Shown: positions 36,330-46,016, counted from the stretch's first letter. The stretch: DNA of 64,000 nt from Burkholderiaceae bacterium (GCA_023954035.1 JAMLIT010000003.1:1-64000); one strand, 5' to 3'. Notes: generated by a model from the sequence alone, not told the origin. A program made the numbers and translations.

Positions 36330-38582
36330 ATGCAAGAAAAAGAAAAATCGACGAAGCTTAGTTTTTCTTCCTACGGGGCAAAAATATCCTATGGCATGCC
36401 GTCGATCCGTATGCCGGAGATGAAGGTAAAATCAGCTCAACAAAAGCCCTTGCCAAAAATATCTGAAATAAAAGCGGAATTAATTGACCCTGAAATCGAA
36501 TCAAATCCAGAGGTTTGGTTTGAGGCTGGTAATTCTAATATCGCGAATAAAAAATACAAGGAGAGCATTGAATGTTACACGCGGGCCATCGCTCTGAAGT
36601 CGGATCATTTATTTTCTATTTATAATCGCGCTGGTGCGTTTCTCGCGCTTGGAAATTTGGAAAGTGCATTGAGAGACTATCAACTGTCTGAAAAAATAGA
36701 TCCGAACTTGTTTTTGGCAAAGTACAACGCCGGTGCTGTTTTGCAAAAAATGGGGTTGAAGAAGGAGGCGCTGGAATGCTTCTTGCGTGTGCTGATGATT
36801 CAGCCTAGTCATGTCGAATCGCTTTACAATGCCGGCTGCATTCTTCTCGAAGAAAAAAAATACAAGCAGTCGCTTGAATACTTTGATCGCGCACTGCGGG
36901 TAAATAATTCAATAGCCGAAATACACAATAATCGCGCTACAGCGCTGCAAAAGTTGGGTGATAAATTCAATGCCTTGAAAGGATATCAGTACGCGCTGTC
37001 GATCAATCCAAAAATGGCAGACGCGAACTGTAACTATGGAATATTGCTTGCCGATTTCAATCGGCATGAAGAGGCGGCCAATAGTTTAAAGATGGGGATA
37101 AGTCTGGGTGCGTCTTCTGCGTCGGCGTGGCATGTATTGGGCATGAGTCAAAGCGAACTTGGAAAAAAGAAAGAGGCCCTCGCTTCGTTGCAGAAGGCGA
37201 TGACATTAGATTCAGATGAGGCGGGCCTGCTCTCAGATATGCTTCACATGAAGATGAAGCTCTGTGATTGGGAAGGGTTGGGCGAGTTACGAAAAAGGGT
37301 CATTGAACAAGTCGATTCCGGATTGGTTCCGGTAAATCCGTTTTCTTTTATTACAAGTTTTGATGATCTTTTGAGACAGCGCAAGGCTGCTGAAAAGTAC
37401 GTCAAGGAATTGTTTGGATCGCAAAATTCTTCAGTTGCGAAGCCGCTGAAGAAGAGCGGGGGAAAAATTCGAATAGGATATTATTCTTCTGATTTTCAGG
37501 AGCATGCCACGATGCATCTTATTGTCGAAATGCTTCTGGCGCATTCTCATGATGATTTCGAATGGTTTGCGTTCAATCTGGGCGATAAGGAAGAGGGAGT
37601 GATGCGTGCTCGTGTTCAGCGAGCAATGGACCATTTTATTGACGTTCAAGATTGGTCTGATGAGCAGATTGCACAGAAATCAAGAGAATTAAATATCGAT
37701 ATTGCTGTAGATCTCAAGGGATTTACTGGAAACTCGCGCTTTGGGATATTTTATCGGCGTTGCGCGCCAATTCAGGTCGCTTATATAGGGTATCCAGGCA
37801 CCTGTGGGGCTTCTTGCATCGACTACATCATTGCCGATAGGATTGTAATTCCGGAAAAGTATGCATGTGGGTATACTGAGAATGTGATTCGAATGCCCGG
37901 CTGCTATCAGGCCAACAATTCAAAGCGGAAAACTTCTGCTATGGAGTTGACGCGGGAAGATGTTGGTTTGCCGCGTGACAGCTTTGTTTATTGTAGTTTT
38001 AATGGGAATTATAAAATAACCCCGGAACAATTTGATCGATGGATGGAAATTTTATCCGAGGTTAAAAATAGTGTCTTGTGGGTTTATGTTGATAGCGATA
38101 TTGCGCAAGAAAATCTTATTCAGGCGGCATTGGCTAGGGGAGTTGATTCGAGGAGGTTGGTGTTTGCTAAGCCTATGAAAAATGAGGAGCATTTGGCTCG
38201 CTATAAGTTGGCGGATCTTTTTTTGGATACCTACCCATGCAATGCGCATACCACTGCCAGTGATGCTTTGTGGGCAGGAGTTCCTGTGTTGACCCATGCT
38301 GGGCAGTCGTTTGCCAGCCGGGTGGCGGCAAGCCTGCTCTCCGCTCTGGATATGCCCGATCTTATTACGCATTCGCCTGGAGAATATGTGGCTAGAGCGG
38401 TAGAAATAGGTGGTAGTCGTGCTCGCTTAAATGATCTAAAAGATAGATTGGGATATAACAGGAAAAATGCCGATTTATTTGATGGAAAATTGTTTGCAGA
38501 AAATTTGGAGATGGCTTTTCGAGTCGTATATGAGAGATATTTGAATGGATTGGAGCCGACTGCGCTGAATATGGCTGAATAA
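36330..38582 (+). CDS. TPR-containing O-GlcNAc-transferase-like glycosyltransferase (GT41), AT-rich
   Basis: 750 residues. After a low-complexity N-terminus, residues ~60-300 hold about seven tetratricopeptide repeats (for example NPEVWFEAGNSNIANKKYKE and AEIHNNRATALQKLGDKFNA). Residues ~380-740 match the OGT catalytic domain: IRIGYYSSDFQEHATMHLIV with His392, YCSFNGNYKITPEQF with Lys562 (the conserved UDP-contact lysine), and DTYPCNAHTTASDALWAG then SFASRVAASLL. It should transfer a sugar from a nucleotide donor to Ser/Thr of a protein in the cytoplasm. Base composition is far more AT-rich than its neighbours, suggesting acquisition. The acceptor is unknown; adjacency to secretion genes may be accidental. 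Confidence 0.92.
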   Translation: MQEKEKSTKLSFSSYGAKISYGMPSIRMPEMKVKSAQQKPLPKISEIKAELIDPEIESNPEVWFEAGNSNIANKKYKESIECYTRAIALKSDHLFSIYNRAGAFLALGNLESALRDYQLSEKIDPNLFLAKYNAGAVLQKMGLKKEALECFLRVLMIQPSHVESLYNAGCILLEEKKYKQSLEYFDRALRVNNSIAEIHNNRATALQKLGDKFNALKGYQYALSINPKMADANCNYGILLADFNRHEEAANSLKMGISLGASSASAWHVLGMSQSELGKKKEALASLQKAMTLDSDEAGLLSDMLHMKMKLCDWEGLGELRKRVIEQVDSGLVPVNPFSFITSFDDLLRQRKAAEKYVKELFGSQNSSVAKPLKKSGGKIRIGYYSSDFQEHATMHLIVEMLLAHSHDDFEWFAFNLGDKEEGVMRARVQRAMDHFIDVQDWSDEQIAQKSRELNIDIAVDLKGFTGNSRFGIFYRRCAPIQVAYIGYPGTCGASCIDYIIADRIVIPEKYACGYTENVIRMPGCYQANNSKRKTSAMELTREDVGLPRDSFVYCSFNGNYKITPEQFDRWMEILSEVKNSVLWVYVDSDIAQENLIQAALARGVDSRRLVFAKPMKNEEHLARYKLADLFLDTYPCNAHTTASDALWAGVPVLTHAGQSFASRVAASLLSALDMPDLITHSPGEYVARAVEIGGSRARLNDLKDRLGYNRKNADLFDGKLFAENLEMAFRVVYERYLNGLEPTALNMAE

Positions 38583-38686
38583 AGTCCCTGATTCATTTCC
38601 CTGTTACCACTGGATAATATTTCGGTTTAATCAATTTTTTTGCATGTAATTTTGGCGGGTCACTTCCCACGGACGCTGCTTATGTA

Positions 38687-38706
38687 TACTGTACGTTTGT
38701 ACAGTA
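38687..38706. promoter_or_regulatory. LexA (SOS) box upstream of imuA
   Basis: The site TACTGTACGTTTGTACAGTA matches the CTGT-N8-ACAG LexA consensus with perfectly symmetric outer bases. A likely -10 (TATACT) overlaps its left edge, so bound LexA would block the promoter. It lies 13 bases before the imuA start, which places the imuA-imuB-dnaE2 operon under SOS control. Confidence 0.95.
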
Positions 38707-38719
38707 AACTCGCTCCCTT

Positions 38720-39556
38720 GTGTCGGCCCTCCCACTTTGGTCCGAAGACGCACTGTCTCCGCCGGACCGTTCTCCCCCCATCGCCTCTGGCTTCGACCGG
38801 CGGGTGCTGCCCACGCGCGTTTCCGAAGCGCTGTGGCGGGGTTCGGAGATGGGTGGCATGGATGCGCCTGCTGTGGCCACCGGGTTTGCTGCTTTGGACG
38901 CAGAGCTGCCTGGCGGCGGGTGGCCAACGCACAGCCTGAGCGAATTGCTGCTGGCGCAGGCAGGGCAGTGCGAATGGCGCTTGCTCGGGCCCGCCTTGCC
39001 TGCACTGGTGCAGGGCGGTGGCCGCATCTACCTGATTGCGCCTCCCAAGCAGCCCCATGCCGGCGGTCTGTTGCAGTTGGGCCTACCGGCAGCACAAGTG
39101 GTCTGGATCGATGCCACGGCGCCTGCAGACAGGCTCTGGGCCACCGAGCAGATCGTCAAGTCCGACCCTGCAGGCGCCATCCTGGCGTGGTTGCCGCAGG
39201 CGCGTGCGGAACAGTTGCGGCGTCTGCAAGTGCACGCGCAGGGGTGCAGCGCGCCGGTATTTCTGTTTCGTCCGGTGCTGGCCCTGCGCGACGCCTCGCC
39301 GGCACCGCTGCGCGTGTCGGTGCATCTGGAGGCAGGGTGGTGTCTTGGGCTGCGCATTCCCAAGCGCCGCGGCTCGCCCCTGGACGAGGTTCTGCATTTG
39401 GCGGCCATGCCCGCAAACCTGGTGTCCGCCATTCCGCCGCGGCTGATGTCGATCCCCGCACCGGCTGGTGCACGTTGGTCTTCGGTAATTCCAGATGCTC
39501 GGACATTGGGCCGCGCTGCTCCCCATTCCTTTGCCCAACTGCCCATCGCCCATTGA
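38720..39556 (+). CDS. imuA: SOS mutagenesis protein ImuA
   Basis: 278 residues from a GTG start 13 bases after the LexA box. It is RecA/SulA-like: GSEMGGMDAPAVATGFAALD then ELPGGGWPTHSLSELLLAQA matches the ImuA family, with the Walker-type loop reduced. ImuA works with ImuB and DnaE2 in damage-induced mutagenesis and contacts RecA/ImuB. Its 3' end overlaps the imuB start by 62 bases. No clear ribosome site is visible before the GTG, and the predicted leader is very short. Confidence 0.9.
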   Translation: MSALPLWSEDALSPPDRSPPIASGFDRRVLPTRVSEALWRGSEMGGMDAPAVATGFAALDAELPGGGWPTHSLSELLLAQAGQCEWRLLGPALPALVQGGGRIYLIAPPKQPHAGGLLQLGLPAAQVVWIDATAPADRLWATEQIVKSDPAGAILAWLPQARAEQLRRLQVHAQGCSAPVFLFRPVLALRDASPAPLRVSVHLEAGWCLGLRIPKRRGSPLDEVLHLAAMPANLVSAIPPRLMSIPAPAGARWSSVIPDARTLGRAAPHSFAQLPIAH

Positions 39557-40808
39557 TGCGCCTTCGCTGGGCATCTGGGCGCTGCAGTTCACGCCTCGGG
39601 TGGCCCTGCTGGAAGAAGCGGTGGTGGCAGAGGTGGGCGCCTGCGCGCGTCTGTTTGGCGGCATGGAGCCGCTGCAGCGCACCGTGCAAGCGCAGGCCGG
39701 GGACATTGGTGCCCGCCTGGCCTGGGCGCCCACAGGCAGCGCCGCGCTGGCTTTGGTGCGCCAGGGTCAGCGCAATGGTTTTGCCGCGCCGCTGGCGCAG
39801 ATTCTGGATGCCTTGCCGCTCGCCAGCCTGACGCCGGTAGCCCGCCATGGCGCCACGCTGGAGCGCATGGGCTGCCGTACCCTGGGCGACGTGCGCAAAC
39901 TGCCGCGCGGGGGGCTGGCCCGGCGCTTCGACAGCGCCTTGCTTCTGGCGCTCGACCAGGCCTATGGACTGCGCCCCGAGGCCTACGAATGGATCGTGCT
40001 GCCCGAGAGCTTCCATGCGCGCCTGGAGCTGATGGCCCGCGTCGAGACGGCCCCAGCGCTGCTCTTTGGCGCCCGCCGCCTTCTGGTGCAAATGGCGGCT
40101 TGGTTGTCTGCACGCCGTCTGGGCGCCACGGCCTTCACTTTGCGCTGGCGCCACGATGCCATGGGCCCCAAGAAGGCCGGTGCGGGCGGCGAACTCACCA
40201 TCCGCACCGCACAACCAACACAGAACGTCGAGCACTTTGCCCGCCTGCTGGGCGAGCATCTGGACAAGCTGCGTCTGCTGGCCCCTGCGGGAGAGATTGA
40301 GCTGCTCGTCTCTGAAGTGGCATCGGTGGTGGAGAACAACCGGTCTTTGCTGCCCGACGTGGTCTGCAAGGGCGCGTCGGTGGAACTGGCGCTCGAACGC
40401 ATTGCCGCGCGGCTCGGAGAACACTGTGTGCGCTGCCCGGCGCTGACGCCCGACCACCGCCTGGAATGGATGCAGCGCTGGGAGGCCCGCAGCCCGCAGC
40501 GCACCCGGCGCAGCGAGCCGCCGTACGGCCTACCCCTGCCCACCTGGATTCTGGACGCGCCCTTGCGCCTGGCCGAGCGCGAGCACCGGCCCATCTACCA
40601 AGGGCCCTTGCAAATGCTGCTCGGGCCGGACCGGGTGGAAGGCGGCTGGTGGCACCGCAGCGCTGGTGATGGCGGGGACGAAGAGACGCTCCATGTGCAG
40701 CGCGACTATTGGCTGGCTTTGAGCCCGCACGCAGGGCTGCTTTGGGTGTTTCAGCAGCGCCTGGCGGGGGACCAGACGGCCTGGTTCCTTCACGGGCACT
40801 TTGGATGA
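39495..40808 (+). CDS. imuB: SOS mutagenesis protein ImuB (inactive Y-family polymerase)
   Basis: 437 residues from ATG at 39495. It resembles a Y-family DNA polymerase but lacks the catalytic acidic residues in the palm, as in other ImuB proteins. Conserved segments: LQFTPRVALLEEAVVAEVGA, LFGG, LPLASLTPVARHGATLERMG (the helix-hairpin-helix thumb), RRFDSALLLALDQAYGLRPE and WILDAPLRLAE. ImuB links DnaE2 to the beta clamp. The stop overlaps the dnaE2 ATG by four bases. Confidence 0.93.
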   Translation: MLGHWAALLPIPLPNCPSPIDAPSLGIWALQFTPRVALLEEAVVAEVGACARLFGGMEPLQRTVQAQAGDIGARLAWAPTGSAALALVRQGQRNGFAAPLAQILDALPLASLTPVARHGATLERMGCRTLGDVRKLPRGGLARRFDSALLLALDQAYGLRPEAYEWIVLPESFHARLELMARVETAPALLFGARRLLVQMAAWLSARRLGATAFTLRWRHDAMGPKKAGAGGELTIRTAQPTQNVEHFARLLGEHLDKLRLLAPAGEIELLVSEVASVVENNRSLLPDVVCKGASVELALERIAARLGEHCVRCPALTPDHRLEWMQRWEARSPQRTRRSEPPYGLPLPTWILDAPLRLAEREHRPIYQGPLQMLLGPDRVEGGWWHRSAGDGGDEETLHVQRDYWLALSPHAGLLWVFQQRLAGDQTAWFLHGHFG

Positions 40809-43800
40809 AGGAACGCCGCGTGCCAAGCCCGTACCCCTTGCCCGACTATGCAGAACTGCGCTGCATTTCCAACTTCACTTTCCTGCACGGCGCCAGCCAC
40901 CCCGAAGAACTGGTCGAGCGCGCCAAAGCCCTGGGCTACCGCGCCCTGGCGATCACCGACGAATGCAGCATGGCCGGTGTGGTGCGTGCGCATGTCGCCG
41001 CCAAGCAGGCGGGGCTTGCTTTGGTTCTGGGCGCGCAATTTCTCGTTCAGGCCAGGCACGTGGACGAAGCAGCATTCACGCTGGTGCTGCTGGCCTGCAA
41101 CCTCCAGGGCTACGGCAACCTGTGCGCTTTCATCACCCAACTGCGCCGTGCCTCGGAGAAAGGCACCTACCGTCTCACGCTCGATGGCATGGCGGGCAGC
41201 GATCTGCGGGACTGTCTGGCGCTCTTGTGCCCTGAGCGCAGCGCCAGCGCGGCGCAGCTCGAATCCATGGGTCGCTGGGCTCTGGCGCAGTTCACTGGGC
41301 GCTGCTGGATCGGTGTCGAGCAGATACGGCGCCTGGACGACGAGTTGTGGCTGCACCGCATGCGCGAGCTTTCTGCCTTGACGGCGCTGCCCCTCGTGGC
41401 TGTGGGCGACGTGCACATGCACGTGCGCTCGCGCAAGCCTTTGCAGGATGTGCTGACCGCCACGCGCCTGGGCCAACCCCTGACCGAGTGCGGCCACGCC
41501 TTGCAGCGCAGTGCCGAGCGGCATTTGCGCAGCCGGGTGCGCCTGGCGCAGACCTTCTCCGCCGATCTGCTGGCCGAGACCCTGCAGGTGGCCGAGCGCT
41601 GCCATTTCAGCCTGGACGAGCTGCGCTACCAGTACCCCGACGAGGTGGTGCCTGCCGGGCATACGGCCGCCAGCTATCTGCGCCAGGCCACTTACGAAGG
41701 CGCGGGCCGGCGCTGGCCGGCCGGCATTCCCACCAAAGTGCAGGAGCAGATCGAGCACGAGCTGGATTTGATCTGTGAGCTGCGCTACGAGGCCTACTTT
41801 CTGACGGTCTACGACATCGTGGCCTTTGCGCGCTCGCGCCACATCCTGTGCCAGGGACGCGGCTCGGCCGCCAACAGCGTGGTCTGCTACTGCCTGGGCG
41901 TGACCGAAGTGGACCCGGCGCGCATGTCGGTGCTGTTTGAGCGCTTTATCTCCAAAGAGCGCAACGAACCTCCCGACATCGACATCGATTTCGAGCACCA
42001 GCGGCGCGAGGAAATCATTCAGTACCTGTACAGCAAGTACGGGCGCGATCGCGCTGCCCTCACCGCCGCCGTCGCCACCTACCGGCCGCGCTCGGCGATC
42101 CGCGATGTGGGCAAGGCCCTGGGTTTTGACCTGGCCACTGTGGACGCCATTGCCAAGGGCCAGCAGTGGTTCGACGGCAAACAGGTGCGGCGGGAGCGCT
42201 TTGCCGAACTGGGAATGGAAACCGAATCGCTGGCCGTGCGCCAGCTCATTGTGCTGACCGGGCAGCTCATCGGCTTTCCCAGGCACCTCTCGCAGCACAC
42301 GGGCGGCTTTGTGCTGACCCGCGATTTGCTGTGCCGCATGGTTCCGGTGGAGAACGCCTCCATGCCCGAGCGCACTGTCATCCAGTGGGACAAGGACGAT
42401 CTGGACGCGGCCGGCCTGCTCAAGGTGGATGTGCTGGCGCTGGGCATGCTCTCGGCCATCCGGCGCGCGCTGGACTTCATCGGCCTGCGCCGGGGCTACG
42501 ACTTCGGCATGCAAGACATTCCGGCAGAAGACGGCGCCACCTACGACATGATCTGCAAGGCCGACACCGTGGGCGTGTTCCAGATCGAAAGCCGGGCGCA
42601 GATGAGCATGCTGCCGCGCCACAAACCCCGGTGCTTTTACGACCTGGTCATTCAGGTGGCCATCGTGCGGCCAGGCCCCATTCAGGGCGGCATGGTCCAT
42701 CCCTACCTCAACCGGCGCCAGGGCAGGGAGCCGGTGACCTACCCCAGCAAAGACCTCGAATTGGCGCTGGGCCGCACACTGGGCGTGCCGGTGTTTCAGG
42801 AGCAGGTGATGCAGGTGGCCATGCTGGCGGCAGGCTTCACGCCTGGCGAGGCCGATGGTTTGCGCCGCTCCATGGCGGCATGGAAACGCAAGGGCGGGCT
42901 GGAGAAGTACTACAGCAAGATCGTGGACGGCATGACGGCGCGCGGCTACGAGCAAGCCTTTGCCGAATCGATCTTCGAGCAGATCAAGGGGTTCTCTGAG
43001 TACGGGTTTCCCGAGAGCCATTCGGCCAGCTTTGCGCTGCTGGTCTATGCCTCGTCCTGGATCAAGTGCCACGAGCCCGCGGCCTTTCTTGCAGCGCTGC
43101 TCAACAGCCAGCCGCTGGGTTTCTATTCTCCCAGCCAACTGGTGCAAGATGCGCGCAGGCATGGCGTCGAAGTGCGGGCGGTCGATGTCATGCACAGCGG
43201 CGTTGAATCCTCGCTCGAAGACTTGCCCGACACGCCGGCGGTTCGCCTGGGCCTGCATTTGGTCCACGGCCTGCGTTCGGCCAGCGCCGAGCGCATCGTG
43301 CTGGAGCGCGCCAAGGCGCCGTTTGACAGCGCCGAAGAGCTGGCACGCCGCGCGCAGTTGGAGCAGCCCGAGATGCAAAAGCTGGCCGCTGCCGGCGCCT
43401 TGCACAGTCTCGCAGGCCACCGCAGGCAGCAAGTGTGGGAGGCCGCGGCGCTGCATGCCCCGCCCAAGCTGCTGCAGGACGCACCGATCGACGAAGACGA
43501 TCTTGAGCTTGCGCCCGCGCCAGAAGGCGAAGAAGTGCTGTGGGACTACCGCGCTACCGGGTTGACGCTGCGCTCGCATCCCCTGGCGCTGCTGCGGCCG
43601 CGGCTGGAGCGCTACCGGCTCAAGACCTCAGAGGAACTGCGCCAGATACCCAACGGGCGCACGGTGCGCACGGCTGGCATCGTCACCGTGCGCCAGCAAC
43701 CGCAGACGGCCAACGGGACCATTTTTGTCTCCATTGAAGACGAGCATGGGTCCACGCAGGTCATCGTCTGGCGCGCCGTGCGCGAAGCCCAGCGCCAAGT

Positions 43801-43939
43801 GCTGCTGGACGCCCGCCTGCTGGCCATCAAGGGGCGCTGGCAACGCGAGGGCGAGGTGTGCAATCTGATTGCCGAGAAGCTGGCGGATTTGACGCCGCTA
43901 CTTGGGCGTTTGGCCACTGCGAGCCGGGATTTCCGGTGA
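40805..43939 (+). CDS. dnaE2: Error-prone DNA polymerase DnaE2
   Basis: 1044 residues from ATG at 40805, which overlaps the imuB stop (ATGA). The PHP domain is at the N-terminus (YAELRCISNFTFLHGASHPE). The C-family polymerase palm holds the catalytic acidic residues in PPDIDIDFEHQRREEIIQYL and, further on, LLKVDVLALGMLSAI. Also present are YGFPESHSASFALLVYASSW and a C-terminal OB-fold (RTAGIVTVRQQPQTANGTIF). It carries out translesion synthesis in SOS mutagenesis with ImuA and ImuB. It has no proofreading domain. Confidence 0.97.
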   Translation: MKERRVPSPYPLPDYAELRCISNFTFLHGASHPEELVERAKALGYRALAITDECSMAGVVRAHVAAKQAGLALVLGAQFLVQARHVDEAAFTLVLLACNLQGYGNLCAFITQLRRASEKGTYRLTLDGMAGSDLRDCLALLCPERSASAAQLESMGRWALAQFTGRCWIGVEQIRRLDDELWLHRMRELSALTALPLVAVGDVHMHVRSRKPLQDVLTATRLGQPLTECGHALQRSAERHLRSRVRLAQTFSADLLAETLQVAERCHFSLDELRYQYPDEVVPAGHTAASYLRQATYEGAGRRWPAGIPTKVQEQIEHELDLICELRYEAYFLTVYDIVAFARSRHILCQGRGSAANSVVCYCLGVTEVDPARMSVLFERFISKERNEPPDIDIDFEHQRREEIIQYLYSKYGRDRAALTAAVATYRPRSAIRDVGKALGFDLATVDAIAKGQQWFDGKQVRRERFAELGMETESLAVRQLIVLTGQLIGFPRHLSQHTGGFVLTRDLLCRMVPVENASMPERTVIQWDKDDLDAAGLLKVDVLALGMLSAIRRALDFIGLRRGYDFGMQDIPAEDGATYDMICKADTVGVFQIESRAQMSMLPRHKPRCFYDLVIQVAIVRPGPIQGGMVHPYLNRRQGREPVTYPSKDLELALGRTLGVPVFQEQVMQVAMLAAGFTPGEADGLRRSMAAWKRKGGLEKYYSKIVDGMTARGYEQAFAESIFEQIKGFSEYGFPESHSASFALLVYASSWIKCHEPAAFLAALLNSQPLGFYSPSQLVQDARRHGVEVRAVDVMHSGVESSLEDLPDTPAVRLGLHLVHGLRSASAERIVLERAKAPFDSAEELARRAQLEQPEMQKLAAAGALHSLAGHRRQQVWEAAALHAPPKLLQDAPIDEDDLELAPAPEGEEVLWDYRATGLTLRSHPLALLRPRLERYRLKTSEELRQIPNGRTVRTAGIVTVRQQPQTANGTIFVSIEDEHGSTQVIVWRAVREAQRQVLLDARLLAIKGRWQREGEVCNLIAEKLADLTPLLGRLATASRDFR

Positions 43940-43987
43940 TTGGGGGCTGCGCGGGCGCCCGCTGCCCGCCTGGCTTGCTCCCGCAGC

Positions 43988-44716
43988 TCAGTGCGTGGGC
44001 TCGGGCGCCAGCCCACCTTGGCGCACCAACTCGTCGTACCACTGCGCATAGCCCCGGCTGCTGGGATGCAGGCCGTCGGCCGCGTGCATCAATTTGGGTT
44101 GCAGCGCAAAGGGATCGGTCTCTGGCGGCTCCAGCAGACGCACGTAGCGGGCGCCGCTCTCCTGCGCGATCTGCTCCACCGCAGCATGCAATTGCTTGGA
44201 CCGACGCGACATCAGCCACGAGACGGGCGGAGGAAAAAACGGTGCATGCCCCACGTTGCCGCTGGGCATCAGCACCACCACGTTTGCATGCGCCTGGGCC
44301 AGGCGCACGGTGCTTGCAATGTTCTCGCGCAGGCGCACGGCCGGGGTCAGGCGAATCACATCGTTGCCACCGGCCAGCACCAGCACCAGGTCGTAGCGCT
44401 TGTTGGCGGCGCGCAGCTGCTCTGCCACATCGGCGAACTTGGCGCCGTTCTCGGCCTGGTTGTCGATGAGCCAGTTCGGGTGGGACCGGGCGATTCGGCC
44501 CGCCACGCTGTCGCGCGGGTGGGTGGCGCCGGTGCCTACGCCCGTGCTGTCGCCCACCAGCAGCAAGCGCCGCACAGGTTGTTCAGGGGCCGTGGAGAAG
44601 GCTTCGGCGTGCGCTGCCAGGTCTTTGGCTACCGACAGGCGCTGCGCCATGCAGCCGGTGGTGGCCGCAACGACGCCGGCCAAACCCAGCCACGCGATAA
44701 ATCGGGCGCGGCTCAT
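43988..44716 (-). CDS. SGNH/GDSL-family esterase lipoprotein
   Basis: 242 residues starting MSRARFIAWLGLAGVVAATT with a lipobox ending at Cys22 (ATTGC), so it is probably a periplasmic or outer-membrane lipoprotein. SGNH blocks: block I LLVGDSTGVGTG (Ser nucleophile), Asn of block II in QAENGAKFADV, block III LAGGNDVIR, and block V Asp-x2-His in AADGLHPSSRGYAQW. Such enzymes hydrolyse esters or remove acetyl groups; the substrate is not predictable. A longer upstream frame lacks a signal peptide at its start. Confidence 0.9.
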   Translation of the reverse strand: MSRARFIAWLGLAGVVAATTGCMAQRLSVAKDLAAHAEAFSTAPEQPVRRLLLVGDSTGVGTGATHPRDSVAGRIARSHPNWLIDNQAENGAKFADVAEQLRAANKRYDLVLVLAGGNDVIRLTPAVRLRENIASTVRLAQAHANVVVLMPSGNVGHAPFFPPPVSWLMSRRSKQLHAAVEQIAQESGARYVRLLEPPETDPFALQPKLMHAADGLHPSSRGYAQWYDELVRQGGLAPEPTH

Positions 44717-44827
44717 GGCCGGCGCCCCGAGGAAAAGAAGAATAACTGCATCCGCCCAGAGTAGGCGGCGCCGCGTTCCCGCTGCCGCAGACATCGGCGC
44801 GCAGCCTTGTCGGACGGCAGCGGGTCA

Positions 44828-45862
44828 TCAGGGGTGCATGGAAGCGCGCCCAAGCAGCCCGAGAAAGCGGTCCAAGACGTGGAAATGATCGTCGAAGAAC
44901 TGGTCTTCCAGCGCCGCCAGTTCGCCAATCGGCACCCACTGGGCGAGCGCCGCGTCGTCGTCGGCGCGCACTGCGGGCGGCCGCTCCTCGCCCAGGTCGA
45001 AATGGTGCACATGGGTGATGGTGCGACCGCGCTCGCTGCGCGCTGGGTGCGCGAACACGCGCACCTCGCGCAGCGCCGCCAGGAGTTGGTTGGCTGGCAG
45101 CGCGCAATGCGTTTCTTCTTCCAGTTCGCGCAGACAGCTTTGCAGCAGCGTCTCGTGCACATCGATGAAGCCGCCGGGCAGGGCCAGCAGGCCTTGTCCC
45201 GGACTGCGGCCGCGCCGAACCAGCAGCACCTGCTCTTGCGCTGTCACCAGGGCGTCCACGGTGACGAAAGTGGGTGGGTAGGGAGCGCATGCCCAGGCCG
45301 CCTTGCTGTCCTTCAAGGCCTGCCAGTCCTGTTGCAGCAAGCAGAACGCCGGCGTGCGTGCGAAGTCTTGCAAAAACGCCACCGCATGGGCAGGCAGCGC
45401 ATCGGCCAGGGTGGCGGGCGCGGCGCCGCCCAGCCATGCGTCGCGCAATGCGGTTGCGTCGAAATGGCCCTGACGGGGCAGGGCGCGCAGCGGCCAATCC
45501 GGAAAACTGCGAAGGTAGCCGCTGCTTGCGTCCTTGAAGTGGCCCACGAGGCAGATGCTTGCGGCGGCCGAACCCAGCAAGGCATGGACTTGCCCGGCGA
45601 CCGCCCGCGCCCAGACCGGCTCATCGTAGTAGTCGCGCACCGGCAGCGTGTCGATGCGGGCGCGCTCAGGCTCAGCGAAGGCCTCAAGCAGCAGATCGGC
45701 CCGTTCCCGCCATGTGAAAGGATTGCGTGGCGAGCGCGCCGCGCAGGCCGAACCCACCACCACCACCACCCGCCGGGCGACGGCCAAGGCATCGCGCAGC
45801 AAGGCCAGATGGCCGTTGTGAACTGGCTGAAAGCGTCCGATAAGAATGGCGGTGTCGTACAC
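44828..45862 (-). CDS. Bifunctional NMN adenylyltransferase/Nudix hydrolase
   Basis: 344 residues, the usual length for this fusion. The N-terminal NadM-like nucleotidyltransferase has the TILIGRFQPVHNGHLALLRD motif (HxGH as HNGH) and SPRNPFTWRERADLLLEAF. The C-terminal Nudix box is GGFIDVHETLLQSCLRELEEE followed by Thr, preceded by TVDALVTAQEQVLLVRRGRS. It makes NAD from NMN and ATP, and the Nudix part likely hydrolyses ADP-ribose or related nucleotides. It lies downstream of the DUF1328 gene and dispersed repeat on the same strand but appears separate. Confidence 0.95.
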   Translation of the reverse strand: MYDTAILIGRFQPVHNGHLALLRDALAVARRVVVVVGSACAARSPRNPFTWRERADLLLEAFAEPERARIDTLPVRDYYDEPVWARAVAGQVHALLGSAAASICLVGHFKDASSGYLRSFPDWPLRALPRQGHFDATALRDAWLGGAAPATLADALPAHAVAFLQDFARTPAFCLLQQDWQALKDSKAAWACAPYPPTFVTVDALVTAQEQVLLVRRGRSPGQGLLALPGGFIDVHETLLQSCLRELEEETHCALPANQLLAALREVRVFAHPARSERGRTITHVHHFDLGEERPPAVRADDDAALAQWVPIGELAALEDQFFDDHFHVLDRFLGLLGRASMHP

Positions 45863-45956
45863 GTGGGCTATGCGAAGTGGCAGTCACGGCAAGCTTACGA
45901 CACCGAGAGACACTGGCGCGCGCAGGCAGGCCATTTCAGCACAAGCCAGCCCAAAG

Positions 45957-46012
45957 TTTTATAAATTTGATAGCTGCCAACGCTTTATGGATAAGCGCTA
46001 GAGCCCTATTTG
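45957..46012. repeat. Dispersed AT-rich repeat, copy 6
   Basis: GATAGCTGCCAACGCTTTAT then GGATAAGCGCTAGAGCCCTA follows the consensus order (ATAGCTnnnAACGCTTTAT-N-ATAAGCGCTAGAnCCCTATTT). It sits just after the DUF1328 stop, before the NMN adenylyltransferase gene. Confidence 0.88.
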
Positions 46013-46016
46013 ATCG

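Noticed and set aside
35710-38582. A combined secretion-glycosylation system made of the type II genes and the GT41 protein
   Set aside because: They are merely adjacent. There is 176 bases between gspC and the glycosyltransferase, no overlap or shared signal, and very different composition.
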